Source: Cladosporium sp. IMV 00045
Lineage: Eukaryota > Ascomycota > Dothideomycetes > Cladosporiales > Cladosporiaceae
Length of the DNA stretch: 64,000 nt
Assembly: GCA_001931905.2 (NCBI GenBank)
Contig: MSJI02000919.1
Span: 1 to 64,000 of the forward strand
Reading direction: 5' to 3'
Shown here: piece after piece, positions 33,012 to 43,749 of the stretch
How the letters are laid out: each line of letters starts with the position of its first letter
How positions within the stretch are numbered: the first letter of the stretch is position 1
Made by a program: the position numbers and the translations under genes
Notes under the pieces: generated by a model
Databases searched by the model: none
What the model was told of the DNA's origin: nothing
The model's input: the letters and a program-made list of their open reading frames with translations, nothing else

Positions 33012-36000
33012 CTACCTCGTCCTAACGCTGAAGCTTTGACTCTCGCCGGTATCCCTCCTGATGTTTTCCGGTCGGTTGTATTGGCCGGCGACGTGCCCTG
33101 AGAGTGCACTCAAGTTCGCGCCATCCCCATCACGGTTTGTCATGCTCTGCGCACGAGAAGATGCTGGGCTCTTCTGTCCGGCATGCAAGCTAAACTGTGA
33201 TGCAGACGGCGGGTACTCGCGCGAAGAAGTCAGCGGGCCGGTGAGAGAAGCGTTCGAAGGCCTCCTGTCAATTGAAGCGGCGCTGCTGTGTACATTGTGG
33301 TTTGGGTAGTTGTTGAAATAATTCGCGCTGTTGGGAGCATTTGCTCCACTTCCAGCTCCTCGACGCTGTGTATCAGCGTCGTACGCGTTCAATTGGCGAC
33401 GTTCGTTTTGGCCAGTCGTGCGGGCGGTCGGAGGCTCCCAGTCTTTACCACCAATGCTTGTGGCAACAGGCGGCGCAGTACGGAACCGACGGTTCGCGCT
33501 GATGCTTTCGCGGCTTCCTTCTTCATCAATCAACACGACCATCCAGACGCCAACCGCGCCCGTATGGCCGATCAATGGTGTGCAGTGGATCCAACGAGGG
33601 CGACCCTCACCCTCACCATCCTCATCCGGGCGTGCCAGCCAACGGATCTTAGCGGTCACACCGCGACCTTCTTCCAAAGCGGCAGAGAGGTCGGCACGAA
33701 CACGTGGAGAGCCACCAATGCGGTGAAGGAAAGGTGATTGCAAGATACCAGGCACTCGAAGAGACGGCGAGGTGAACAAGATGCGCATAGAGGGTGCAGG
33801 GCGAATAAGGAGGTACTGCCACAGTGTTAGCTTGCCGATCAAAATGCATGGTTTGCAAGAGTACAGCCTGCAAAGAAATCTGGTGAGAACTCACGTTTTG
33901 ATAGACGCCTGCGAGCTTGCCGTTGACGCGGTCCTTGTCGACGGGAGGAACTCCTGGCGCAATTCTCTCCGTCTGCTTGTCGAGAATTTCCTGGCTTGGG
34001 TCGGACAGCATAAGTCGAGGGCGGCCACGATCAGCGCCACCCTTGATGCTTTCCGCATCTTCATTGTCGACGTACTCCCTATGCATGCTTCCTCCACGAC
34101 GGCGGACAGTGTCAAGCTCGACTCCGTTAAACATCTCAGACAGCTCCTGGAACTCGTCCTTCTTCTTCGATTTCTTCTTCTGAGCGTTGTCAACAGATTG
34201 CTCGATCTCTTCCTCCACCAGCTTCGCAAGACCCGGTAGCTCGCTGCAGGTCTTGAGCAAGCCACTGACGTCGACCTGTGCGCCAATGAAGTAGCGAACA
34301 GTTCCCTTGCTGTCCATGAGAGGTGCTATCATCAACAAGTTGAGGAAAGGACTTCCATCTCGTCGGTAGTTGACAAAGACCTCGCTTTGTTCTACACCAC
34401 TCTTGCATGCCTCAGCGAGCCTGCGAGGGGAGTTCGGGTCTGTTCGGGGTCCTTGAAGGAAACGGCAGTTGCGGCCGATTGAGTATGACATGCCGTATTG
34501 CGTAGTCCGCGAGAACTCCTCAGAGGCGAAAACAATAGGGTTGTCAGGGCGCGAAGGATCGGTCAGACAGAATACTTCCGCAAGGCCTTCGCTGGCCTCC
34601 CTCAGATGAGGTGCCAGTGTACCTGTGATGCGCCTGGAAATGCTGGTCGAAACAACCTGGATATATGTAAAGGTGATGTACGCAGGCAGATCCTCCCTGA
34701 CAAGAATTTCGAACGCCTTGTTCGCCTTTTCTTCGAGAGATGCATTATTCGTCTGCTGTACAGCCTCTTTGGTAAAGTCGCAGGTTGTGATAGGCTCAAG
34801 TGCCTCCGCGACGGCATTAGCATACTTGATGGCACGGAGAGCCTTGAGTGCGTCCAGATAGTAAATCAACACAGGAATACTTTGCGGCCGGTGAGAATTA
34901 AGAAATCCAGTGAATTTCTGCAGGAGTTTGGAGTTGTTGAAGATCTCTTTGAGATGCTCCTTCGACAGCAACAGATCGGCCTGCTTCTCGAGTGCGTACA
35001 TGCCGACATTTCCCGCCTCTTGCGGTGGCTCAACTAAGTCAAATGATCGTGGGTCATCCTCAATGAGAGGCTCGAGTGCATGCGCATCGTTCGGGTCGAG
35101 ACCCTTATTCTGCAAAGGCGGAAGAGTATGGACAGAGGTAGCAGTGGTGTCCAACGAGTCTCGAGAGTCCCTGCTGCTACCATCGCCGACGCCATAGTGA
35201 CGATCGGTCATCGCGTCTGGGCTGGAGGGTTCAGATTCTGGGATAGTGGAAGAGGTTGACTTGCGTGGAGCTTCGGGCATGCGATGGAGGATCTCGTTGA
35301 TACTGCTGTCGGCGTTGCTGGGTTTAGCAGTGTTGCTTTGTCCGGAGCTGCTGTCCTGATGTTAGCGATGTCCTTTGACATGGCATTGGCTTTCCACCAT
35401 TGTCGCCAGTGACGCTTCTTCAAGAATTCAAAGCGTCGCATGGGTCCAGAGCGGTTGATTGTAGCTCCACATCTGGATCATGCCGAAGAGAAGAACAGCA
35501 GTGATGGTGACAAGACATACCTAGTCCTTGGTGGAATGCGTAAAGTCTTAGGAACGTCACCTCCGGCCTTGGGTGACGAGGGCTGAGACAAGTTCGAGTA
35601 CGACGGTTTCGCGTAAATGCTGGTAGGAGACAATGGACGGGATGACAAGGGCTGAGAAGACTGTCGTCTATCCTGAAAGTCCTGTGCGACCGGCCTTGTG
35701 GGGTGATCCGAAGATGCGTGAATGTCGTCAAGGTTCGAAACACCGTAAGCAATGTCGGCCTGGTCCGGGCGACGCTGCTGCTGTTGCTGTTGGTGGAAGA
35801 TGTGATCCTGAATACGGGACGTAGGACGAGTTATGGTAGAGTCAGAGGCCTGCCGTATATCACGGCGGCCGCTGGCAGTCTGGTGAGGATACTGTGCAAA
35901 GAATTGCGTCAGTTATAAGGGAACCTTCGAGCTCCGGACAACGGCTACTACGTAAACCCAGGCATTTTATGGTACGAGCGTGGGCCACGCGAGCGCGGAG

Positions 36001-36657
36001 TACGGGACGAAAGACATGAGGATGTGTGAGTGGTCGTAGGTGTGATGAGACCGGAGTCCGTGCCCTCTATGACGCAGAAGCCACTACCACCTGCAGCCAA
36101 TGAACCAGAAAAAGCTCTGGCGAGCAGAGATCACCGATTCGCCAATCGACTGATTGATATAGGAAAACCGTGATCCCCTGGCGAGCGTCGATGAACGGTG
36201 ACTTCTCGCACTTACACCGGCTTCGCCTTAAGCGAGCCTCTGGTAGATGCGTGTCTTGTGATGCTGAGCCACACTGTTCAAGGCCATACGGACGGACTGA
36301 AGGAAATTAGGAAGAACGTACCAGTCGATACACAGGTCCCATCGTGTCGGTATAAGATGATTGCTCGGTGTAGGATGGTTGCTCCGCAAGAAACTCGGCC
36401 AGATCGTCTTCGACAAAGGCTGCTTCTGAGCTCTGAAAGGAGCGCCTCAAGGAAATGCGCCGGGCATCCGCTCGTGCTCCAGCTTGGCCGACAGACACGG
36501 CAGAGTCGTGTTTGGGGAGCAGAGAGCGGCGTTGTTGTTGCTGGAGGCTGTTGCTGCTAACGCTGCTGCTCGCCGAGTTGCGTGCTGAAGCCATCGAGGA
36601 GAGAATCAAGGGTCGAGGCTCTACTTGAAAGGCGACTGAGGATCGCTTCTGGTGCAT
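33012..36657 (-). CDS. RGS-LOV blue-light photoreceptor (BcLOV4-like)
   Basis: Proposed exons are 36657-36322, 35891-35521, 35350-33895 and 33815-33012, giving 988 residues. All joins keep the frame; intron 1 (430 nt) is unusually long. Residues 1-350 are Ser/Gln-rich and probably disordered. An RGS domain follows at about 355-475 (LSKEHLKEIFNNSKLLQKFTGFLNS onward) and a LOV domain at about 495-600: NPIVFAS, GRNCRFLQG with the photoactive Cys at about 531, NYRRDGSPFLNLL and FIGAQVDVSG. A lysine-rich segment (KKKSKKK, about 627-633) and an amphipathic stretch come next, then a C-terminal module from about 722. RGS-LOV proteins such as Botrytis BcLOV4 bind flavin and, in blue light, attach to anionic membrane lipids through the basic helix after LOV. 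The same parts are present here, so light-driven membrane recruitment of an RGS domain (G-protein signalling) is likely. Confidence 0.88.
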
Positions 36658-39617
36658 GCGGTAGCAGTCTTTGAAGCAGGGCTGGTGATCTCATCCACCG
36701 CGCCGTCTATATTCCGCGACGCTGCCGCTATATTAGAGATCTTGATCGGGAAGGGGGCACTGGAGGGAGGCGAGGCGTTCAACGGGCCGGCGCAGGTCTC
36801 TCCAGCGATGCGTGAAAGGCTGTTGTCGATCGGGCTGAGTGGTGCTTAAGACAGAACGCATATATGTGCACAAGAAACGCTTCAGGCAAGCTCAGTAGGA
36901 TCGGGATCTTGATTTTCGAGGCAGGCGTGCGCTCGTCCAGGATAATAATGGCTGTCCCCTGATCATCGCGAGACGGAGCACACTCTCCTGCAGCTGTAGC
37001 ACTTCGGCCCGCGTATTCTGTGTGGCCCATCGATCAAGACAGCGCATGCACCTCGACCCTCTCCTGTCATGCACGGCCAATAGGGACCGTATCCGTCACA
37101 CTGTGGAGTGCATACCAGGGGAAGTGGCTCCGCCGTCCAACGGTCTTTGTGGACATCGCGCATGCAGGACGCTCCGAGTCAAACCTGCCGCTTCATGCGC
37201 TTTCATGAAGTCTTCGCACCATCGTATAGTGATAAGGCGGCGAGACTGCAGAAGTACGCCGCAAGCAGAGGCTGAAGAGACTGTTCGAGGAGAGTCGAGG
37301 TGTCGTCGCAATTCCCCCACCCAGTTCATCTCGCTTAGGCAGATCCTCGCGATCCTCGCAGGGGTAGAAACGAGATCAAATTACATACTCAACCCGACAG
37401 CCTGGCACCTGGGCGGTGTCAAGCGCCGGCGATGGTTCACGGTGGTGGTGTGTACGCCATTAGTCGCTAGATTGACACCCCCTCTCTGCCAGCCACCCGA
37501 AAGCCACTGACATGCTTAACGCTACTGCACGCAAATGACATTCCAGGGCGATGGATCGAGTGGGTTCAAGATAACCCAAGCCGATGGTTGAGTTTTGGAA
37601 CAGCTAGACAGCTGGGTATCCATTGTGGGTTCTGACACGTGAGTCCAGAACTGCGTGCGAAGGAAGCGGCTAAAGAGAAAGTGTCGGGTACCGTATCGGG
37701 CCAATGCGCTAAGTGGGCCACATTCCCGTAAATGTTCCCTTCTTCCTTGTCTTTTTTGCTCTTGGGGACTTTCCATCTCTTATTAGTTCAATCTCCAGGC
37801 TGGGGCCGTCGAGAGCTGTCGAGGGGTCTCCTCTTTGGTGCCTAGCCAGGGTTTCGCGAACAATGTTGTGGACAGATTATGGATCTTGATGGGTATCTCA
37901 GGCGGAGGCAGCAGTGACCAGCAACAATGTGTTCGGCGGCTGAGAAAGCTCCATGCCAGCGAGCCAAAGGTGGAGCTCGCATGCCATGCGATTTTCAAGT
38001 GCTGCCACATCGATGCTCTACTTTCACCGGCAGCAAACAACGGCTGGTAGATCAGAAATAAGCTGTTGGATGTAACCGTACGTTCCAAACAGGCGTTTGC
38101 AGCCCTGAGCGGTTGACGCAACGATATAGAATACTACGCTATAACTTGCAACGCTCGCGCGATCATACCGTCGATAAAGCAAACTCCATTGTAGGATAGC
38201 TCCCAACGCTCGATAGCGTGCGTGCAAAGCCAAAGACTCCGGTACAAACAGAGAAGGATGTAAGTTTGGGGACAAGAGACCCTGCAATCGCACACCCTTA
38301 CACATTCAGACCGGCATATCCTGTCCTGAATATCAATAAGACGTCCGCTATATCACTAGACGCTAGCAAAGCATGCCTCTTCATGTCTCTCCCTCCGAGG
38401 CATCGGGTCTGTTTGGGCTCAACACAAGCAGTCCTCCCGAGTAAGGTAATGGCGTCTCCGCTACCAGCCTTCCAGCTCCGATGCAGTAGTGGATTCTGAA
38501 CCATGTCTTTGGAATTGCATGCTGCAGTCCGGAGTTGCACGGTCGTGATATCGCCCTATACTACAACTGCGATATAGCCCTGTGGAGATGGGCTGCCAGA
38601 TCGCTTTGCGTTGGGGACCTTGTGGGGTGGGGTGTATGGGGTTTCGGCTCCTGAACTCTTACACGTTGGTATCGCTGGTATGAACACGATGAGCGAGAAA
38701 TGATGGTGTGTTTGCCGCATCGGCAATGGTCGCAAAGGTAGAAGTCAGTCATCCTCGGGAGAATCACAGACATTGGCTTGCGAAAGAGGGGGTGGAAAGT
38801 CGGTAGCTGGCTCGACGTACGGCTCCTCGAGCGTGCCATTGATGTTTGCATGTCATTGATGTTAGTCCTTGAGAATAATCCGCCGTGCTCATACTCCTGC
38901 ATGAGTACCTCCGACTTGTGCTCATCATCGAAACGCGAAGCTTGCGCGGTCGACAGCCAGGGAAGTGCACGCATACAAGGAAAGAGATATCCCAAGATAC
39001 AGGTCATGAATGCATGTTTAAACCTAGTCCCTACGAGATGGTTCCTGCATGATCATCGATCAGTGGCAATAGGTGATTACAGAAAATACGCAGGCGTAGG
39101 ATCAATTAGAAAGGCTGACAGATTCGTAATGGCCAGCCCCAACCCTAACCCTTCTGCGGCCATCTTTTGATCGGCAGACTTCGGAAAACAGAGCCGCTCC
39201 TCCTGCAAGATGTCCATGGACGTACACAATTGCCTTCGCTTCCCTGTGCCAATACTGCTGGTGATACCACAATCGATCCTCCAATGAACGGGAGCAGAAA
39301 TATTGCCTTGCGTGACCCGATTTTCTTAATGGAAAGACATCGATCTGGTGGTGCTGAAGCCGCTGATACCACCACGACGCCCGCTTCACAAAACGGAAGC
39401 CTTGTCTCGCGACATTCCAGCTTCTTAGCCTTGTAAGAATATTTCATATACGCGACAGGCTCTCCGTCCACCAAATGATTGTCACCCACCGCCAAGCGAA
39501 CCTAGTCAGGAGCCGCCAAGCATGAAAATAAACGTACTCGACATCAGTAGCGTCTAAGACCTCGAGAACACGCTGAATGATGGCATTCATACTCTAGACA
39601 ATGCCATATCCTAGGCG
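36658..39617. other. Long gene-poor stretch
   Basis: Nearly 3 kb hold no gene I can support. On the minus strand at 39145-39495 a frame reads LVDGEPVAYMKYSYKAKKLE and then CRETRLPFCEAG; this has coding-like composition but no start codon or partner exon that I can fix, and it may be a gene fragment. The first few hundred bases should contain the RGS-LOV promoter. Confidence 0.4.
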
Positions 39618-41159
39618 ATGGCGTGTCAAACCCCGTCTTCCTTAGACTTTGCTCTGAGATTGATCGCCTTCTTTGCGTGTGCGCTGTCTTTAGTGATGCA
39701 GAGCCCACGACAAGAGTCGCCCACCCCTATCGTCTCCTCCAAGGCCTTAGAAGAGGTTCGCCATCTGCGAGTGTCAGCAGAAAACCCCGTCACCAGCACC
39801 AACGAACACCTAGACTTCAAACGCTGCGCCGCTCTACACAATGCAATCGTCAAACATGCATGGGAGGCTGGCGGGCAGGATCCTGCCACAATACCGGCAC
39901 GTCCTCTCTGGAACGAAGACTCCATACCCAAGGAGCAACAGATCGCATACATCCAGACTTGATTGAGTACACCAAGCGCTGTTTGTCGATACATGGTTGG
40001 AACTTCTTTCACTTTTCTGGAGCTCTGAACCCCGATGCAAATATATGGGAGTGGGTCGAGGAAGAAGACCCTATTACACTGTACATTACAAATGATTCTT
40101 CTGGACTATCGGGAGCCAGCATTCTGTGAGCTACGATGAAGTTTCACCAAAACTAACACAACTGACCTGGAAACAGCTACGATCAAACCGACCATTACTG
40201 CAAGTTCGACGGACCATGCCATGATTGGGTCAATCCGGACCTACCAACACAATGGCATCGCCTGGAGACACTACTGTCACACTGGATATGCCTAATCGAG
40301 CGCGGCAAGGTTGTAGCTCTCCATCACTCGACGGAAAACGCCGACAGTCGTCGTCCATCCGAAGTTCCACTCATTGACGCTACAACCGGTGCTCGACAAC
40401 AGTGGACAGACCAATAGCCCTGGACAGCAGTACCATACGCAAAACAAGATCTAGTGGACACACTAGACGCATGGCACGATCTCATAATCATCATCAACGA
40501 GAAAATGCCCAAACCTCGGACACAGCCCTTCATAAGACGCGGTCTCTTTAGCCGCGACACCCTGATAGCAGCGAATATCCGTGAGGACAGTTTTGCCTGG
40601 AACTTCTTCACCAATGCGTGGAAACCATCAAGGGCCCGGCCTGAGGCTCGCGACAGACGACCATCTCATCAACAACCCAGCAGCATCCGCCCCGGTCCAC
40701 ATCGGAGTAGAAGATGACGATATCGCCTTTCCCATCCCGTTCCTCGTCGGAAGCAACACGACCAAAATCTGGCAACGTGGCACCAAAGACTTAGATCTTC
40801 AAATACCATGGGGCCTCTACCTAGACCAAATCTATGTCGAGCAAGACTTCCCCGTTGCAGACAGCTGCCGACTCGCCCTGCCGTACCCCCTAGGAGCCAA
40901 CGGATTCGCAATCAGGGCAGATGGCTCACCATCGAATTCTGAGCACGTTCAGGGACAGTTCGAGCTTTATCAGCTCGGACAGCACCCTTTCGTGCCTTGT
41001 CATCGTACGCAGCTTTACATAATTCTGGATGCTTTCGCGCGCCATGTGAAGGATGGGTTGTGGCGGGTCAGTACGGATGGGGTGGATGAGGCTGAGACGA
41101 TTTTCCAGAACGCGGACACCGAGGAGGGAAGGGATGACTATCGAGTCCATGTTCTATAG
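39618..41159 (+). pseudogene. Decayed gene of unknown family, possibly once secreted
   Basis: One protein can be followed across three frames. Segment 1 (39618 to about 39945) starts MACQTPSSLDFALRLIAFFACALSL, signal-peptide-like. A one-base loss or two-base gain near 39945 moves the frame to HPDLIEYTKRCLSIHGWNFF. A 51-nt intron (40126-40176) then joins to YDQTDHYCKFDGPCHDWV. A TAG stop at 40415-40417 interrupts the frame where CAG would fit the context. A second frameshift near 40630 leads to the last segment, ending YRVHVL. I do not recognise the family. The stop looks like a C-to-T change at CpA, the RIP signature, though one event proves little. Assembly errors could mimic the shifts. Confidence 0.7.
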
Positions 41160-41334
41160 CTTTTGCCAAAAATCAGTAAGCAGTGCGCTTTTGCGCATTG
41201 AGATCTGGGTATATCAGCTGCAGTAAACGTTGCACATTTACCACCGCGATGCCTCCTACGATTTTCTGCAAACGTGGAGCAGAGCTGTGTAGATTATTTT
41301 ATGCTTTATGAATTTAATTGTCGGAGGCCTTGAT

Positions 41335-41453
41335 ACATACGACCATAGGTCAGTGAAAACTGGGCATCCCGTCCGCTCTGCCATACATAAGCACTGAACC
41401 GGGCGACTAGTACTAGAGTGGGTGACCATCTGGGAATCCCGCCTGTTGTATGT
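41335..41453 (+). rRNA. 5S ribosomal RNA
   Basis: The 119-nt sequence starts ACATACGACCATAGG and ends CTGTTGTATGT, and its ends pair (ACATAC with GTATGT). Internal parts match fungal 5S rRNA: GGGCATCCCGTCCGCTCTGC, CATAAGC, GACTAGTACTAGAGTGGGTG (the C-box region) and GGGAATCCC. A T-run follows at 41453-41457, the usual RNA polymerase III terminator. It is a lone copy with no rDNA beside it, as is normal for dispersed 5S genes of many filamentous ascomycetes. Confidence 0.95.
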
Positions 41454-41457
41454 TTTT
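41453..41457 (+). terminator. RNA polymerase III terminator of the 5S gene
   Basis: Five T residues follow directly on the 3' end of the 5S sequence. Such runs stop RNA polymerase III. Confidence 0.7.
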
Positions 41458-41946
41458 GCTCTTTAGTCACACCATTGTGAATCCTCTTTTTGCACCGCTT
41501 GAGCTCGTGAGTAGACTGATGTGAAGCGTCGTGTGGTTGACTAAGTTGGTTATCCAAGAGTTTTGGAAGCTAATGAGATGGTGTATCCATCGTGTCCGAG
41601 GCTGTAGATTCGCAAGTACTTGCCGCATTTACGTCCTTTCAGAGACTCAAAATGAGAGCCTTCGATTGTGCTCTCGCAGAATGGCCTTCGCCGTTCGTTC
41701 GTTTACTCAGAGCTTCGCGGGGACGATTTGGATATAGTCTGACGAAGGATTCGAAGGATGCGCTTGTCGATCATGACGACCGATATCAAGGCGCAGCGCT
41801 GACAATCCTTCAGCTGACTGCCATTGCTCAGAGCGCTCTCGTCGACTCGCCGTAAAGACTGACAAGCCTCTCACTACCACTGAGAGCCAACTTAACTAGA
41901 CTATTGCGACTTGTGCTTCAAAGACTTGCAGCAGCGAACCGACAAT
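41458..41946. other. Intergenic between 5S rRNA and AIM6-like gene
   Basis: No gene is seen. The right half should contain the promoter of the AIM6-like gene. Confidence 0.4.
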
Positions 41947-43152
41947 ATGGACACCGAAAGCCAGACTTCGCCGCAGACAGGACCGGTCCACCGATTCATA
42001 CGGGCAGGAAAATTGCCACTCCCAGTGAGAAGGAATCACGTAGTTTCCGATATCCAGAAGATTGCTCTCTTCGTAATATTCGCAGCGTGAGATTCAGACT
42101 CTGTCACAGAGGTGGTTTCTATAAAGTCACTGACACTTTCTGCTAATAGATGTATTGGCCAAATCTACTACATACAAAGAATTCGGACAGGCATAGCTCG
42201 GATTCCCAACGACCGATTTGATATCAGTTTCGGGAAGGGTATCACAAGATCCAACCCGGCAATATGGGAAGACGCACGGCAGTCTTTCATCCACGATGCC
42301 AACCCAGTCCCGGTTCATTCGCACAACGACGAGGAGCGGCGGATACCGTTGTTCGAAGCACTCGGGTCTGGGTGCATCAGCATCGAAGTCGACGTTCATT
42401 TGGTCAAGGGTGATCTGCTCGTTGGCCATTCAGATAAGAGTCTACATCGTGACTCCAATCTACGCTCAATGTATCTGGAGCCCCTGCAGCGCATGCTGGA
42501 AAGGCAGAGTGACGGGCTTACCGGAAGCGATGGTACATGGCGCGGAATTTTCAATCAATATCCCCAGCAGACAGTCGTACTTCTTGTCGATCACAAGAGC
42601 TCAGGACCCGAGACGTTCCAGGAGCTTTACAAGCAACTCCAACCACTCCGCGAGCTTGACTACTTGACCTTCTGGAATGGGACGGAGAAAGTCATGCGAC
42701 AGCTGACCGTCGTTGCGACGGGGAACGCCCCTTTCGAAGCAGTGACTGCACTCTCTGAAACTCATAGGGACATATTCTGGGACGCCCACCTGGAAAGGCT
42801 ACCATCGATAGACGACGACTTCACCACCGACCCTCCTACATTCAAGTACAACCGATCAAACTCTCACTACGCCTCAACGCAATTCCGCAACGCAATCTTA
42901 TACAAGGCGCCTGATGAATCGCGACCGCCGCCTTCCACACCGCAGGGGAGGGATATCTATGCAACGCACGCTGAGCAAGCTGCTGCGAGGGGCTTGTTGA
43001 CAAGATACTGGGACACACCCTCTGGCCCGCCGAATTTGAGGGATATCGTATGGCGTGTCTTGGTCGATGCTAAGGTCGGTTTGATCAATATGGACGATAT
43101 GGGCGAGGTGAGGGATAGGACGCATGGGTGGGGACGTTTTGGAGGACGGTGA
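41947..43152 (+). CDS. AIM6-like PI-PLC-fold phosphodiesterase, membrane anchored
   Basis: Exon 1 is 41947-42086 and exon 2 is 42150-43152, giving 380 residues; the 63-nt intron begins GTGAGA and ends TAG. Splicing creates a short basic N-terminus and one membrane helix (about 39-54, IALFVIFAACIGQIYY), the usual layout of fungal Altered Inheritance of Mitochondria 6 proteins. The catalytic-type domain shows VHSHNDEERRIPLFEAL (H103, H105, N106, D107), then SIEVDVHLVKGDLLVGH and VLLVDHKSSG, the barrel motifs of PLC-like phosphodiesterases. The substrate is unknown for this family. Without the first exon no ATG precedes the domain, which supports the splice model. Confidence 0.87.
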
Positions 43153-43749
43153 TGTAGGGAATGGCATGGCTAGCCTTGCGCGACAAAGGCAGTTGAATCA
43201 AGGTCTGAGTCAATCGGTTAATAGATAATGTCGTCGCCGTTCCCGAAGACAATATCGGGGCTTGCGATTGCACCACGCTGTAGCTTGACAGGAAAGGTCG
43301 TTCACTCTGCGCAACAGCCGGTTTCAGTACACTGAAGCAGCTGATAACAGTACGGTGGTCTTGGAGACACACGATTTCTATGGCCAGGTTCTCAATGGCG
43401 CGGGTCCCTTCTCGCTCTCGCGATGGGATCACGTTTACGCTGAGATAATTAGTTCTCGATGCGCGTTTCTTAGTGGTAAAGTATTTTTCTTAGTATGCTG
43501 TGCCCGATGAGATGAGCACGTTAGTGATGGAAGCACTCAGTCTCGATAACCAGTTCCCCATCGGCATGCCAATTCTTTTCTCGATGTCTATGAAATGGCG
43601 TGGATCGTTCTGCATAGGTGGGATCATAAATCCACCTCTCGTAGCAAATACCTTTCAAATGTATCTATTTATCTGTCGATCGATCCTGCTCGCCCGCCAC
43701 CGTGCGGTTCAGGTGATAAGTAGATTTGTCCATCTTGACTTCTGATCAT
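43153..43749. other. Convergent intergenic region
   Basis: This is the shared 3' region of the AIM6-like and PRMT5 genes. No gene is seen. Confidence 0.4.

Noticed and set aside
39140..39156. Telomere-like CCCTAA units
   Set aside because: Only two imperfect units are present, in ordinary sequence.
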